In this document: positions 47,086 through 56,067 of the stretch, piece after piece
How positions within the stretch are numbered: position 1 is the stretch's first letter
How the letters are laid out: every line of letters begins with the position of its first letter
Assembly (NCBI RefSeq): GCF_025677645.1
Contig: NZ_CP106879.1
Coordinates: forward strand, 1,364,001 to 1,428,000
DNA from: Curtobacterium poinsettiae
Lineage (GTDB): Bacteria; Actinomycetota; Actinomycetes; Actinomycetales; Microbacteriaceae
Direction: 5' to 3'
DNA length: 64,000 nt
The notes under the pieces: generated by a model
The model's input: only the letters and a program-made list of their open reading frames with translations
What the model was told of the DNA's origin: nothing
Databases searched by the model: none
Made by a program: the position numbers and the translations under genes

Positions 47086-48015
47086 ATGGCGAACGAACAG
47101 CACCAGCACGACCACGACCAGTGGTTCATCCCGGCGGGCTCCCGGCCCGAGGCAGGCTGGACCGACGTGGTCGACGGTCGCATCGAGGGGTGGGCGCACA
47201 CCGGGCTCCGGACCGGCGCGCTGACCGACGGAGGCGAGTTGCGCCTCCCGGCCGACGCCGTGGAGCGCATCGTCGTGCCGCTCGCCGGGTCGTTCCACGT
47301 GGCCCACTCGGGCGATGCCGGCGACGGCGAGCAGGCCCTGCAGGGGCGGGGGAGCGTCTTCGACGGCCCGACCGACGTCCTGTACCTGGGCTCGGGGTCC
47401 GCGGCCACCATCACCGGCAGCGGGCGGTTCGCCGTCGCGGAAGCCCCCACCGACACCGTCAAGCCGACCACCTACGTGGCCCGGCCGGACGTGCCGGTGG
47501 AGCTCCGCGGCGCTGGGCAGTCGAGTCGTCAGGTGCACAACTTCGGCACGCCGGCCGCGCTCGACGCCGTCAAGTTCATCGTGTGCGAGGTCATCACGCC
47601 GGCTGGCAACTGGTCGTCGTACCCGCCGCACAAGCACGACACGAACGTGCCCGGGTCGGAGTCCAACCTCGAGGAGATCTACTACTACGAGGCAGCGGTG
47701 TCCCGCGGGCTCGAGTCGATCGCTCCCGAGGCCTCCGACCCGTTCGCCCTGCACCGCACGTACGCCTCGGACGACCGTGTCATCGACGAGTTCCGGCAGG
47801 TCCGGACCGGTGACATCGCCCTGGTGCCGTACGGCTGGCACGGCCCGGCGGTCGCCGCTCCGGGCTACGACATGTACTACCTCAACGTGATGGCCGGGCC
47901 GGACCCGGAGCGCGTCTGGAACATCACCGACGACCCGGCCCACGGGTGGGTCCGGCAGGCGTGGGCATCGGAATCGATCGACCCACGACTGCCCTACGAA
48001 AGGAAGCAGGCGTGA
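47086..48015 (+). CDS. iolB: 5-deoxy-glucuronate isomerase IolB
   Basis: Isomerises 5-deoxy-glucuronate to 5-dehydro-2-deoxygluconate, the IolC substrate. A bicupin of 309 residues, with the metal site in SSYPPHKHDT, later glutamate and histidine ligands around EEIYYYE and VPYGWHGP, and the C-terminal MYYLNVMAGP block. It begins eight bases after the iolA stop without a clear ribosome site, so translation is probably coupled. The iolD start overlaps its stop. Confidence 0.93.
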   Translation: MANEQHQHDHDQWFIPAGSRPEAGWTDVVDGRIEGWAHTGLRTGALTDGGELRLPADAVERIVVPLAGSFHVAHSGDAGDGEQALQGRGSVFDGPTDVLYLGSGSAATITGSGRFAVAEAPTDTVKPTTYVARPDVPVELRGAGQSSRQVHNFGTPAALDAVKFIVCEVITPAGNWSSYPPHKHDTNVPGSESNLEEIYYYEAAVSRGLESIAPEASDPFALHRTYASDDRVIDEFRQVRTGDIALVPYGWHGPAVAAPGYDMYYLNVMAGPDPERVWNITDDPAHGWVRQAWASESIDPRLPYERKQA

Positions 48016-49922
48016 CCACCACCACGCGGAAGATGACCGTCGGCCAGGCACTCGTCGAGTTCCTGGCCAACCAGTGGACCGTCGACGGCGACGTCCGCGA
48101 ACGCACCATCCCGGGGATCTTCGGCATCTTCGGGCACGGCAACGTCGCCGGGGTCGGTCAGGCCATCAAGCAGCTCCACGTCGAGCAGCCCGGGCTGCTG
48201 CCGTACCACCAGGCCCGCAACGAGCAGGCCATGGTGCACGAGGCCGTCGGCTTCGCCCGCATGCACCGCCGCCGTGCGACCTACGCGTCGACGGCATCGG
48301 TGGGCCCGGGTGCCGCCAACATGCTGACCGCCGCGGCGCTGGCCACGACGAACCGGCTGCCGGCACTGCTGCTGCCGTCGGACACCTTCGCCACGCGCAC
48401 CACGGACCCGGTGCTCCAGCAGATCGAGCTGCCGCACGACACGTTGCTGCAGGTCACCGATGCCTTCCGGCCGCTGTCGCGCTACTTCGACCGCGTGGAG
48501 CGTCCGGAGCAGCTCTTCTCGATCGCCCTCGCCGCGATGCGGGTCCTGACCGACCCGGCCGAGACCGGTGCGGTGACGATCGCCCTACCCGAGGACGTCC
48601 AGGCCGAGGAGTTCGACGTGCCCGTCGCGTTCCTGCAGCCGCGCGAGTGGCACATCCGCCGTCCGCTGCCCGAGCGCGGTCCGCTCGAGCGTGCGGTGGC
48701 CGCGGTCCGTGCCGGCAAGCGTCCGGTCATCGTGGCCGGCGGCGGGGTGCTGTACTCCGACGCCGCCGACGAACTCCGCGCCTTCGTCGAGGCCACCGGG
48801 ATCCCGGTCGGCACGTCGCAGGCCGGTGGCGGGTCCCTGGTCTGGGACCACCCGCAGTACCTCGGTGGGATCGGTGCGACCGGCACCGCGGCCGCCAACG
48901 CGATCGCCGCCCAGGCCGACGTCGTCATCGGGATCGGCACCCGCTACAGCGACTTCACCACGGCGTCGCGCACCGCGTTCCAGAACCCGGACGTCACGTT
49001 CGTCAACGTCAACGTGGCCGCGTTCGACGCCTACAAGCACGGTTCGCAGCTGCCGCTGATCGCGGACGCCCGGGAGGCGCTGGTCGCCCTGACGGAGTCG
49101 CTCACGTCGGACACGGCGTACGTCGTCGAGCCCGCCTACGCGTCCGAGATCGCCTCGCTGAAGGCGGCGTGGGACGCCGCCGTCGACGGCGCGTTCGCGG
49201 CGTCCGGCGCGGACCTGCCCGGCCAGCCCGAGATCATCGGCGCCGTGCAGTCGGTGTCCGACCCGCGCGACGTCGTGATCCAGGCGGCGGGCTCGCTGCC
49301 CGGCGACCTGCACAAGCTCTGGCGGGTCCGCGACGAGCTCGGGTACCACGTCGAGTACGCGTTCTCGTGCATGGGCTACGAGATCGCCGGCGGCATCGGT
49401 GTCCGACGCGGAGCTCCGGACCGCGACGCGATCGTGATGGTCGGTGACGGCAGCTACCTCATGCTGCACACCGAGCTTGTCACCGCCGTGGCCGAGGGCA
49501 TCAAGATCATCGTCGTGCTCATCCAGAACCACGGGTACGCGTCGATCGGGCACCTGTCCGAGACCGTCGGCTCCGAGCGCTTCGGCACGAAGTACCGCTA
49601 CCTCGACGAGACCGAGTCGTTCGAGAACGGCGAGCCCCTGCCCGTCGACCTCGCCGCCAACGCCCGCTCGTACGGCGTCGACGTCATCGAGGTGCACCCC
49701 GGTCCGGACAGCATCGAGGACCTGAAGGCCGCGCTGCGTCAGGCGAAGGCGAACGACCACACCACCCTGGTGCACATCAACTCCGATCCGCTGGTCTACG
49801 CCCCCGAGGGCGACGGCTGGTGGGACGTGCCGGTCGCGCAGACCTCCACCCTCCCCAGCACCCAGGCCGCCCGCGCCGAGTACGAGCAGCAGGTCGCCAC
49901 GCAGCGTCCGCTGCTCGGCTGA
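48012..49922 (+). CDS. iolD: 3D-(3,5/4)-trihydroxycyclohexane-1,2-dione hydrolase IolD
   Basis: A ThDP-dependent enzyme that opens the ring of the cyclohexane-dione intermediate to 5-deoxy-glucuronate. The 636-residue protein has the N-terminal pyrimidine-binding domain with GIFGIFGHGNVAG and the catalytic-glutamate helix HQARNEQAMVHEAVGFA, a central domain, and the C-terminal diphosphate motif VGDGSYLMLHTEL...VLIQNHGYAS. The GTG overlaps the iolB stop (GTGA), with AAGGA upstream. The length is normal. Confidence 0.95.
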   Translation: MTTTTRKMTVGQALVEFLANQWTVDGDVRERTIPGIFGIFGHGNVAGVGQAIKQLHVEQPGLLPYHQARNEQAMVHEAVGFARMHRRRATYASTASVGPGAANMLTAAALATTNRLPALLLPSDTFATRTTDPVLQQIELPHDTLLQVTDAFRPLSRYFDRVERPEQLFSIALAAMRVLTDPAETGAVTIALPEDVQAEEFDVPVAFLQPREWHIRRPLPERGPLERAVAAVRAGKRPVIVAGGGVLYSDAADELRAFVEATGIPVGTSQAGGGSLVWDHPQYLGGIGATGTAAANAIAAQADVVIGIGTRYSDFTTASRTAFQNPDVTFVNVNVAAFDAYKHGSQLPLIADAREALVALTESLTSDTAYVVEPAYASEIASLKAAWDAAVDGAFAASGADLPGQPEIIGAVQSVSDPRDVVIQAAGSLPGDLHKLWRVRDELGYHVEYAFSCMGYEIAGGIGVRRGAPDRDAIVMVGDGSYLMLHTELVTAVAEGIKIIVVLIQNHGYASIGHLSETVGSERFGTKYRYLDETESFENGEPLPVDLAANARSYGVDVIEVHPGPDSIEDLKAALRQAKANDHTTLVHINSDPLVYAPEGDGWWDVPVAQTSTLPSTQAARAEYEQQVATQRPLLG

Positions 49923-49955
49923 ACCGTTCACGAGACAGAAAGCGACAGCGACGTC

Positions 49956-50909
49956 ATGACCGACACCGCCACCCCCATCGGCAGCCCCGCCACCGACGCG
50001 GCGCCCGCCTCGATCCGTATCGGCACCGCCCCGGACTCGTGGGGCGTCTGGTTCCCGGACGACCCGAAGCAGGTGCCGTGGCAGCGCTTCCTCGACGAGG
50101 CGTCCGCCGCCGGGTACGAGTGGATCGAGCTCGGCCCGTACGGGTACCTGCCGACCGACCCGTCGCAGCTGTCCGACGAGCTCGAGTCCCGCGGGCTCAA
50201 GCTGTCTGCGGGCACGGTCTTCACCGGTTTCCACAAGGGCGAGGACCAGTTCCAGCGTGCGTGGGACCAGGCCGTCGCGGTCGCCGGTCTGGCAGCGAAG
50301 CTCGGCGCCGAGCACCTGGTGACGATCCCCGACCTGTGGCGCTCGGACGCCACCGAAGAGGTGCTCGAGGCGCGCACGCTCACCGACGAGCAGTGGGAGC
50401 GACTCGGCAAGGGCCACGACCAGCTCGGCAAGGCGCTGCTCGAGGAGTACGGCGTCCACCAGCAGTTCCACACCCACGCGGACAGCCATGTCGGCACCTA
50501 CAAGGAGACCGTGCGGTTCCTCGAGGTCACGAACCCCGAGTACACGAACCTCTGTCTCGACACCGGCCACTTCGCCTACTACGGCGGCGACAACCTCAAG
50601 CTCATCGCCGCCCACCCGGAGCGCATCGGCTACCTGCACCTCAAGCAGGTCGACACCGACCTGCTGTTCGACGTGCTCAAGAACGACGTGCCGTTCGCGA
50701 CCGCCGTGTCGCAGGGCATCATGACCGAGCCGCCGCACGGCACCCCGGAGCTCGCCCCGATCATCGAGGCCGTTGCCGCGATCAACCCGGACGTCTTCGG
50801 CATCGTCGAGCAGGACATGTACGGCTGCTCCGTCGACGCCCCCGGCCCGATCGCCGAGCGCACCTTCCAGCACATCTTCGGCTCGACCTCGGCCGCCCGC
50901 GCCTCCTGA
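49956..50909 (+). CDS. iolE: myo-Inosose-2 dehydratase (IolE family)
   Basis: Dehydrates 2-keto-myo-inositol to the trihydroxycyclohexane-dione used by IolD. The 317-residue xylose-isomerase-like TIM barrel shows IGTAPDSWGVWFPDD at the N-terminus, EWIELGPYGYLP, the metal-site glutamate and histidine regions HTHADSHVGTY, CLDTGHFAYYGG and HLKQVDTD. About 17 extra Thr/Ala residues precede the conserved part. It is spaced 33 bases after iolD in the same operon. Confidence 0.9.
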   Translation: MTDTATPIGSPATDAAPASIRIGTAPDSWGVWFPDDPKQVPWQRFLDEASAAGYEWIELGPYGYLPTDPSQLSDELESRGLKLSAGTVFTGFHKGEDQFQRAWDQAVAVAGLAAKLGAEHLVTIPDLWRSDATEEVLEARTLTDEQWERLGKGHDQLGKALLEEYGVHQQFHTHADSHVGTYKETVRFLEVTNPEYTNLCLDTGHFAYYGGDNLKLIAAHPERIGYLHLKQVDTDLLFDVLKNDVPFATAVSQGIMTEPPHGTPELAPIIEAVAAINPDVFGIVEQDMYGCSVDAPGPIAERTFQHIFGSTSAARAS

Positions 50910-50953
50910 CGCGCCGTCCACGCAGCGTCAACGAACCCCAGGAGAACACCACC

Positions 50954-52027
50954 ATGACCACCACGCAGAACCTCCGCGTCGCCGTCGTCGGCGCCGGCAT
51001 GATGGGCGCCGACCACGTCCGCCGCATCACCGCCAAGATCTCGAACGCCGACGTCGTCGCCGTCGTCGAGCCCGATCAGACTCGTGCCGCCGCGGCAGCC
51101 GCCCTGGCCCCCGGCGCGATCACCGCCGCGTCCTTCGATGAGGCACTCGAGCAGACCGAGATCGACGCCGTCATCATCGCGACGCCGGGCTTCCTGCACG
51201 AGCCGATCCTGGTGACCGCGCTCGAGCGCGGGCTCACCGTCCTGTGCGAGAAGCCGCTGACGACCAGCGCTGAGGACTCCCTGCGCATCGTGGAGCTGGA
51301 GCAGCAGCACGCCGCCCGACCCGTGATCCAGGTCGGCTTCATGCGCCGGTTCGACTCCGGGTACCAGGAGCTCAAGGCGCTGCGCGAGTCGGGGGCGAAC
51401 GGCGCCCTGCTCGCCCTGCACCACGCGCACCGCAACCCGACGACACCGCCCAACTTCAGCGAGTCGATGCTCATCCACGACTCGGTGATCCACGAGATCG
51501 ACATCATCCCGTTCCTGACCGGCGAAGCGATCACGAGCGTCGAGGTGAAGAAGCCGCGGAAGAACTCCCTCGCGCCGGCCGACCTGCCCGAGCCGCAGTT
51601 CGTCCTGTTCACCACCGAGTCGGGCACCATGGCGATCGTCGAGATCAACGTCAACGCCCAGTTCGGCTACCAGGTCACCACCGACGCCGTGTTCGAGTCC
51701 GCTGTCGCCTCCATCGGCCGCGACACCTCGCTCTCGCTCGTCGCAGCCGGAGCGACCTCGCAGGGCGTCACGCCGTCCTTCAAGGAGCGTTTCGCCGCCG
51801 CTTACGACGAAGAGGTCCAGCGCTGGGTCGACGCTGCCCGGACCGGCGGCATCGACGGGCCGAGTGCCTGGGACGGCTACACGGCCTCCGTCGTCGCCGA
51901 GGTCGCGGTCCGCGCCCAGCAGTCCGGCGCGCACGAAGTGGTCGAGTACGCGGTCACGAAGCCGTCGTTCTACGACGAGACGAGCGACGCGACGAGCGAC
52001 GAGACCGCCGCGCTCGCCGGGGCCTGA
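50954..52027 (+). CDS. iolG: Inositol 2-dehydrogenase IolG
   Basis: Oxidises myo-inositol to 2-keto-myo-inositol with NAD+, the first step of the pathway. The 357-residue Gfo/Idh/MocA protein has the Rossmann motif VVGAGMMGADH (about 11-21), the EKP motif (Glu99-Lys100-Pro101) and the catalytic histidine region HDSVIHEIDIIPFL. AGGAG lies seven bases before the ATG. It ends in an acidic Asp/Glu/Thr/Ser tail. The iolH-like gene starts four bases after the stop codon. Confidence 0.92.
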   Translation: MTTTQNLRVAVVGAGMMGADHVRRITAKISNADVVAVVEPDQTRAAAAAALAPGAITAASFDEALEQTEIDAVIIATPGFLHEPILVTALERGLTVLCEKPLTTSAEDSLRIVELEQQHAARPVIQVGFMRRFDSGYQELKALRESGANGALLALHHAHRNPTTPPNFSESMLIHDSVIHEIDIIPFLTGEAITSVEVKKPRKNSLAPADLPEPQFVLFTTESGTMAIVEINVNAQFGYQVTTDAVFESAVASIGRDTSLSLVAAGATSQGVTPSFKERFAAAYDEEVQRWVDAARTGGIDGPSAWDGYTASVVAEVAVRAQQSGAHEVVEYAVTKPSFYDETSDATSDETAALAGA

Positions 52028-52030
52028 TCG

Positions 52031-52900
52031 ATGCCGAAGATCGCGCTCGACCCGACCCCGTTCCACCACGACCTGTCGCTGCTCGAGTTCCCGCGCAAGG
52101 TGGCGGAGCTCGGCTACGAGTACCTGCAGCTCACCCCGCACCAGGACTTCATCCCTTTCTACCGGCACCCCAAGGCCGACGACGACCTGGTCGACGCGTT
52201 CGCCGCGGCCTGCCGTGACGCCGGGGTCCAGGTGGCGAGCGTGCTGCCGGTGCTGCGCTGGTCGGGCCCGGACGAGGACGCCCGACAGGCTGCGGTGCGC
52301 AAGTGGAAGCGGGTCATCGAGATCACGAAGCGCCTCGGTGTGGACACCATCAACACGGAGTTCTCCGGCCGCCCCGAGCGTGCTGAGGAGTCCGAGGACC
52401 AGTTCTACCGGTCGATGGAGGAACTGCTGCCGATCATCGAGGACGCCGGCATCCGTGTGCTCATCGACCCCCACCCCGACGACTTCGTCGAGGACGGGCT
52501 CGAGGCGCTCCGGGTGATCCGCGGCCTGAACTCGAAGCACGTCGGCTTCGTCTACGTCGCCTGCCACACGTTCCACTACGGCGGCAACATGGACGAGATC
52601 ATCGACGCCGCCGGTGACTCGCTGCAGCTGGTCCACGTCGCCGACGCGTACGACCACCGTCGCTCGCACGGCCTGCGGTACATCACGAATCCGCCCGGCA
52701 ACCCGGTCCGCGTGCACCAGCACCTGCCGGTCGGCCAGGCGGACGTCGACTTCGACGCCTTCTGGGCGGCACTCGACCGGGTCGGTTTCTCGGCGCGCGA
52801 GGACACCGTCGCGGTCTCGAGCGTCTTCGCCGAGGACGAGAACGCCGACGCGGTGTCGCGGTTCCAGCTCGACACGATCACGAAGGGACTCCAACGATGA
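52031..52900 (+). CDS. iolH: IolH-like sugar phosphate isomerase/epimerase
   Basis: A xylose-isomerase-like TIM barrel of 289 residues, resembling the IolH proteins of inositol clusters, whose exact step is unresolved. Metal-site candidates are in INTEFSGRPE, LIDPHPDDFVEDG, VACHTFHYGG and VHVADAYDHRRSHG. It differs clearly from IolE, so it is not a simple duplicate. The next gene overlaps its stop by four bases, and there is no gap upstream, placing it firmly in the operon. Confidence 0.8.
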   Translation: MPKIALDPTPFHHDLSLLEFPRKVAELGYEYLQLTPHQDFIPFYRHPKADDDLVDAFAAACRDAGVQVASVLPVLRWSGPDEDARQAAVRKWKRVIEITKRLGVDTINTEFSGRPERAEESEDQFYRSMEELLPIIEDAGIRVLIDPHPDDFVEDGLEALRVIRGLNSKHVGFVYVACHTFHYGGNMDEIIDAAGDSLQLVHVADAYDHRRSHGLRYITNPPGNPVRVHQHLPVGQADVDFDAFWAALDRVGFSAREDTVAVSSVFAEDENADAVSRFQLDTITKGLQR

Positions 52901-54009
52901 CCACCACCCTCGAGACGCAGGCGTCCACCGCCGCCGACTCCCGTCCCGTCACCCTGCAGGCCGCGGAGCAGACCCCGACCGCCCTGTGGAACGACTCCGC
53001 CGACCCGCGCGAACTGTCGACCGCCATCCACGAGTACGGCGCCGTCGGTGCGACCTGCAACCCGGTGATCGCGTACACCTGCATCCAGCAGGACCCGGAC
53101 ACCTGGGTCCCGCGCATCCGCGAGATCGCCGAGGAGTACCCGACGGCGGGGGAATCCTGGATCGGCTGGAAGGCCGTCGAGGAGCTCTCCATCGCCGCCG
53201 CGGCGCAGCTGCTGCCCGCGTTCCAGGCGTCCGGCGGCCGGAACGGTCGACTGTCCATGCAGACCGACCCCCGGTTCCACCGCGACGCCGACGCGCTCGT
53301 CGAGCAGGCCGTCCGGTTCTCGCAGCTCGCGCCGAACATCATCGTGAAGATCCCCGCCACCAAGGTCGGCATCGCCGCGATCGAGGAAGCCGCCTACCGC
53401 GGGGTCTCGATCAACGCCACGGTGTCGTTCACCGTGCCGCAGGTCGTCGCCGTGGGCGAGGCCATCGAGCGGGCACTCGACCGCCGTGCTGCCGAGGGCC
53501 TGCCGGAGCAGGAGTTCGGCCACGTCGTCACCCTGATGGCCGGCCGCTTCGACGACTGGCTGAAGGCCGTCGTCAAGCGCGACCACGTGATGGTGGACCC
53601 GGGCATCCTCGAGTGGGCCGGCGTCGCCGCGGTGAAGAACGCCTACCGCGTCTTCCAGGAGCGTGGGTTCCGCTCGCGCGTCCTGGTCGCCGCGTTCCGC
53701 AACGCACTGCAGTGGTCCGAGTTCCAGGGCGGTGACCTGGTGGTGTCGCCGCCGTTCCAGTGGACGAAGGACATCAACGACAACGCGTTCCCGTTCCGTC
53801 CGCACGCCATCGACGACGAGGTCCCCGCGCACGTCATCGAGGCGCTCCGGGCCGCGACGCCGGAGTTCGCCCGCGGCTACGACGTGGACGGCATGACGAT
53901 CGACGAGTTCGATCGCTTCGGTGCGACCGTGACGACGCTCCGGCAGTTCCTGGACGCCGACGCCAAGCTCGACGCCCTGGTCCGCGACATCCTCGTCCCC
54001 GCGGTCTGA
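52897..54009 (+). CDS. Transaldolase-like protein of the inositol operon
   Basis: A 370-residue class I aldolase-fold protein. It keeps transaldolase landmarks: TALWNDSADP near residue 28, GATCNPVIA (51-59) where classic transaldolase has T-S-N-P, and the Schiff-base lysine Lys151 in NIIVKIPATKVG, then INATVSFTVPQ. The substitution in the TSNP loop and its place in the iol operon suggest a specialised substrate, perhaps a keto-inositol or deoxy-sugar phosphate; this is an inference. It is the last gene before a long hairpin terminator. Confidence 0.75.
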   Translation: MTTTLETQASTAADSRPVTLQAAEQTPTALWNDSADPRELSTAIHEYGAVGATCNPVIAYTCIQQDPDTWVPRIREIAEEYPTAGESWIGWKAVEELSIAAAAQLLPAFQASGGRNGRLSMQTDPRFHRDADALVEQAVRFSQLAPNIIVKIPATKVGIAAIEEAAYRGVSINATVSFTVPQVVAVGEAIERALDRRAAEGLPEQEFGHVVTLMAGRFDDWLKAVVKRDHVMVDPGILEWAGVAAVKNAYRVFQERGFRSRVLVAAFRNALQWSEFQGGDLVVSPPFQWTKDINDNAFPFRPHAIDDEVPAHVIEALRAATPEFARGYDVDGMTIDEFDRFGATVTTLRQFLDADAKLDALVRDILVPAV

Positions 54010-54080
54010 GACGCGATCTGCTGCGCGGTGCGATCCGCGGTCGCAACGACGGGTCGCGCCCCGCGCGCTACCGCATCAGC

Positions 54081-54125
54081 CTGGAGGCCCGGTGCCGGTC
54101 CCCGAGACCGGCACCGGGCCTCCAG
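54081..54125 (+). terminator. GGAGGCCC-family hairpin ending the iol operon
   Basis: A perfect 20-bp stem beginning CTGGAGGCCCGGTGCCGG around a CCCGA loop, 72 bases after the last operon gene. It is the only family member here between genes on the same strand. Confidence 0.8.
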
Positions 54126-54137
54126 ACGGTTGCGTCA

Positions 54138-54170
54138 TGTGCTGACAAAGTCCGCCGCGTGGGCTAGGCT
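54138..54170 (+). promoter_or_regulatory. Promoter with operator upstream of the Gfo/Idh/MocA gene
   Basis: CTGACA (54142-54147) and TAGGCT (54165-54170) form a -35/-10 pair with a 17-base spacer. TGTGCTGACA (54138-54147), matching TGT-N4-ACA, overlaps the -35 hexamer in the same geometry as at iolC. Confidence 0.7.
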
Positions 54171-54215
54171 CATTGTCGCGCTCCAACGCGCGTCACCTGA
54201 ACGAAGGAGTTCTCC

Positions 54216-55409
54216 ATGGACAGCATCGGCGTCGGGCTGATCTCGGTCGGCTGGATGGGGCGGTTGCACTCGCGTGCCTACCGAGCGTTGCCTGATCACT
54301 TCCCGGAGCTCGGCGTCCACCCGCGGCTCGTCGTCGCGGCGGACCCGATCGAGGCGGCACGTGACCAGGCGGTGACCCGGCTCGGGTACGCGCGGGCCGT
54401 CGCCGACTACCACGAGGTCCTCGCCGACCCGGCGGTCGACGTCGTGTCGATCTGTTCGCCCAACTTCCTGCACCGCGAGATGGCCGTCGCCGCGGCCGAG
54501 GCGGGCAAGCCGTTCTGGATCGAGAAGCCGATGGGCCGGTACGCCAGCGACTCGCGCTCCATCCACCGGGCGGTGCAGCGGGCCGGCGTCATCACGAGCG
54601 TCGGCTTCAACTACCGGCACGCCCCGGCGATCGAGCGCGCCCGTGAACTCGTCCGCAGCGGGCGACTCGGACGCATCACGAACGTCCGTGGGTCCTTGCT
54701 CGCCGACTACTCGTCCGACCCGGCGGCCCCGCTGACCTGGCGCTTCGAGCGCGAGCGTGCCGGATCGGGTGTGCTCGGCGACCTGCTGTCGCACGGACTC
54801 GACCTGGCGCAGTACGTGGTCGGCCGGATCGCCTCGGTCAGTGCGCTCGCCGAGACGTTCATCGAGTCGCGTCCCCGCCCGGGTGCCGGCATCGTCGACC
54901 GCAGTGCGGCGGCGATGGGCGAGCTCGGTGCCGTCGAGAACGAGGACTACGCCGCGCTGCTGTTCCGGTTCGAGGACGGTGCGGTCGGCACGATGGACTC
55001 GAGCCGGGTGATGCGCGGGCCGCACGCCGAGTACACGCTCGAGATCTACGGCACCCGCGGTTCGGTCCGGTGGGACTTCCAGCGTCTCAACGAGCTCGAG
55101 GTGTACCTGGACGGCCAGGAGGTCGACGGGTACGCCACCCACTACGTCGCCCCCGGGGACGGCGAATTCGGTCGCTTCCAGCCGGGCGCCGGCACCGCGA
55201 TGGGCTACGACGACCTGAAGACGATCGAGGCGGCGCAGTTCATCGCGAGCGTCCGGAGCGGGCAGCAGCTCGCGCCCTCGGTCGCCGACGGCCTCGCCGC
55301 GGCGTCGATCGTGGAGGCGGCGGAGGCCTCGCTGGTCGACGGCGCCTGGCACGACGTCGCCCTGGTCGACGGACCCTTGACCTACGGGGCGCCCACGCCG
55401 AGGTTCTAG
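54216..55409 (+). CDS. Gfo/Idh/MocA family oxidoreductase
   Basis: A 397-residue NAD(P)-dependent dehydrogenase with the Rossmann start VGLISVGWMGRLHS, the EKP motif at residues 103-105 and a C-terminal alpha/beta domain with the dehydrogenase segment DLLSHGLDLAQYVVG (histidine candidate). GAAGGAG precedes the ATG. It has its own promoter with the locus operator. A role on scyllo- or another inositol isomer, feeding IolE, is plausible but unproved. It is clearly divergent from IolG in sequence and length. Confidence 0.8.
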   Translation: MDSIGVGLISVGWMGRLHSRAYRALPDHFPELGVHPRLVVAADPIEAARDQAVTRLGYARAVADYHEVLADPAVDVVSICSPNFLHREMAVAAAEAGKPFWIEKPMGRYASDSRSIHRAVQRAGVITSVGFNYRHAPAIERARELVRSGRLGRITNVRGSLLADYSSDPAAPLTWRFERERAGSGVLGDLLSHGLDLAQYVVGRIASVSALAETFIESRPRPGAGIVDRSAAAMGELGAVENEDYAALLFRFEDGAVGTMDSSRVMRGPHAEYTLEIYGTRGSVRWDFQRLNELEVYLDGQEVDGYATHYVAPGDGEFGRFQPGAGTAMGYDDLKTIEAAQFIASVRSGQQLAPSVADGLAAASIVEAAEASLVDGAWHDVALVDGPLTYGAPTPRF

Positions 55410-55431
55410 ACACCTGGCCCTGCTTGCTTGT

Positions 55432-55446
55432 TAGTATGTAAGGACA
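55432..55446 (+). promoter_or_regulatory. Tautomerase promoter with operator over the -10/start region
   Basis: TAGTAT (55432-55437) is a good -10 box. TAGACA at 55407-55412 is a possible -35 box with a 19-base spacer. TGTAAGGACA (55437-55446) matches TGT-N4-ACA and shares the flank GACAAAGTC with the site at 54.14 kb. Confidence 0.6.
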
Positions 55447-55470
55447 AAGTCTGAGCAACCAGGAGGCACC

Positions 55471-55878
55471 ATGCCGCTCGTCCGTATCGACCTCGCCACC
55501 GGCCGCACGCCGGAGGCCGTCCGTGGCATCGCCGACGCCATCCACCAGGCCATCGTCGACGTGTACGGCATCCCGGTGCGCGACCGGTTCCAGGTGATCA
55601 CCGAGCACCCGGCGCAGCAGATCATCGCCGAGGACGCCGGCCTGGGCTTCGAGCGCACCGAGGGCGTCATCGTCATCCAGGTGTTCACGCAGCGCGGGCG
55701 GACCGACGAGGCGAAGGCCGCGCTGTACCGGGCGGTCCACGATGCCCTCGCGGCGGTCGATGTCGCGTCCGAGGACGTCTTCATCGGCTACGTCGAGAAC
55801 GGGCCGCAGGACTGGTCGTTCGGCTTCGGGCGTGCCCAGTACGTCACGGGTGAGCTCGGGGTACCCGCGCTCGGTTGA
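55471..55878 (+). CDS. Tautomerase family protein
   Basis: A 135-residue protein of the tautomerase superfamily. The mature N-terminus would be Pro (MPLVRIDL), the catalytic base in 4-oxalocrotonate tautomerase relatives. The segment RDRFQVITEHP and the length of two beta-alpha-beta units match the longer Tautomerase_2-like family. GGAGG lies six bases before the ATG. Its promoter carries the inositol operator, so I infer a keto-enol tautomerisation linked to keto-inositol or dione intermediates; no such step is part of the textbook pathway. Confidence 0.8.
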   Translation: MPLVRIDLATGRTPEAVRGIADAIHQAIVDVYGIPVRDRFQVITEHPAQQIIAEDAGLGFERTEGVIVIQVFTQRGRTDEAKAALYRAVHDALAAVDVASEDVFIGYVENGPQDWSFGFGRAQYVTGELGVPALG

Positions 55879-55915
55879 GGTCGGCGCAACCGCGGGTGCG
55901 GGCTCGGATGCGGTG

Positions 55916-56035
55916 TGGTCACGACACCCCGCTCAGGTCCGCCGAGTGGTCACGAACTGTCGGTTGCCGGACGCCCGGGCGACAGTTCGTGACCACTCGG
56001 CGCACGACCGACGGCATGTTGTGACCCCTCGACGA
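55916..56035. repeat. GAGTGGTCAC palindromic repeat cluster, copy D
   Basis: The best copy. A 23-base arm CGCCGAGTGGTCACGAACTG... (55940-55962) pairs perfectly with 55980-56002 across 17 bases. A forward half-unit TGGTCACGACACCCCGCTC precedes it and an inverted unit (GGCATGTTGTGACCCCTCGACG) follows. It lies between the convergent tautomerase and GntR genes. Confidence 0.8.
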
Positions 56036-56067
56036 GCGGCCCCGGCGACGGAACCTGACCGAGCGGC

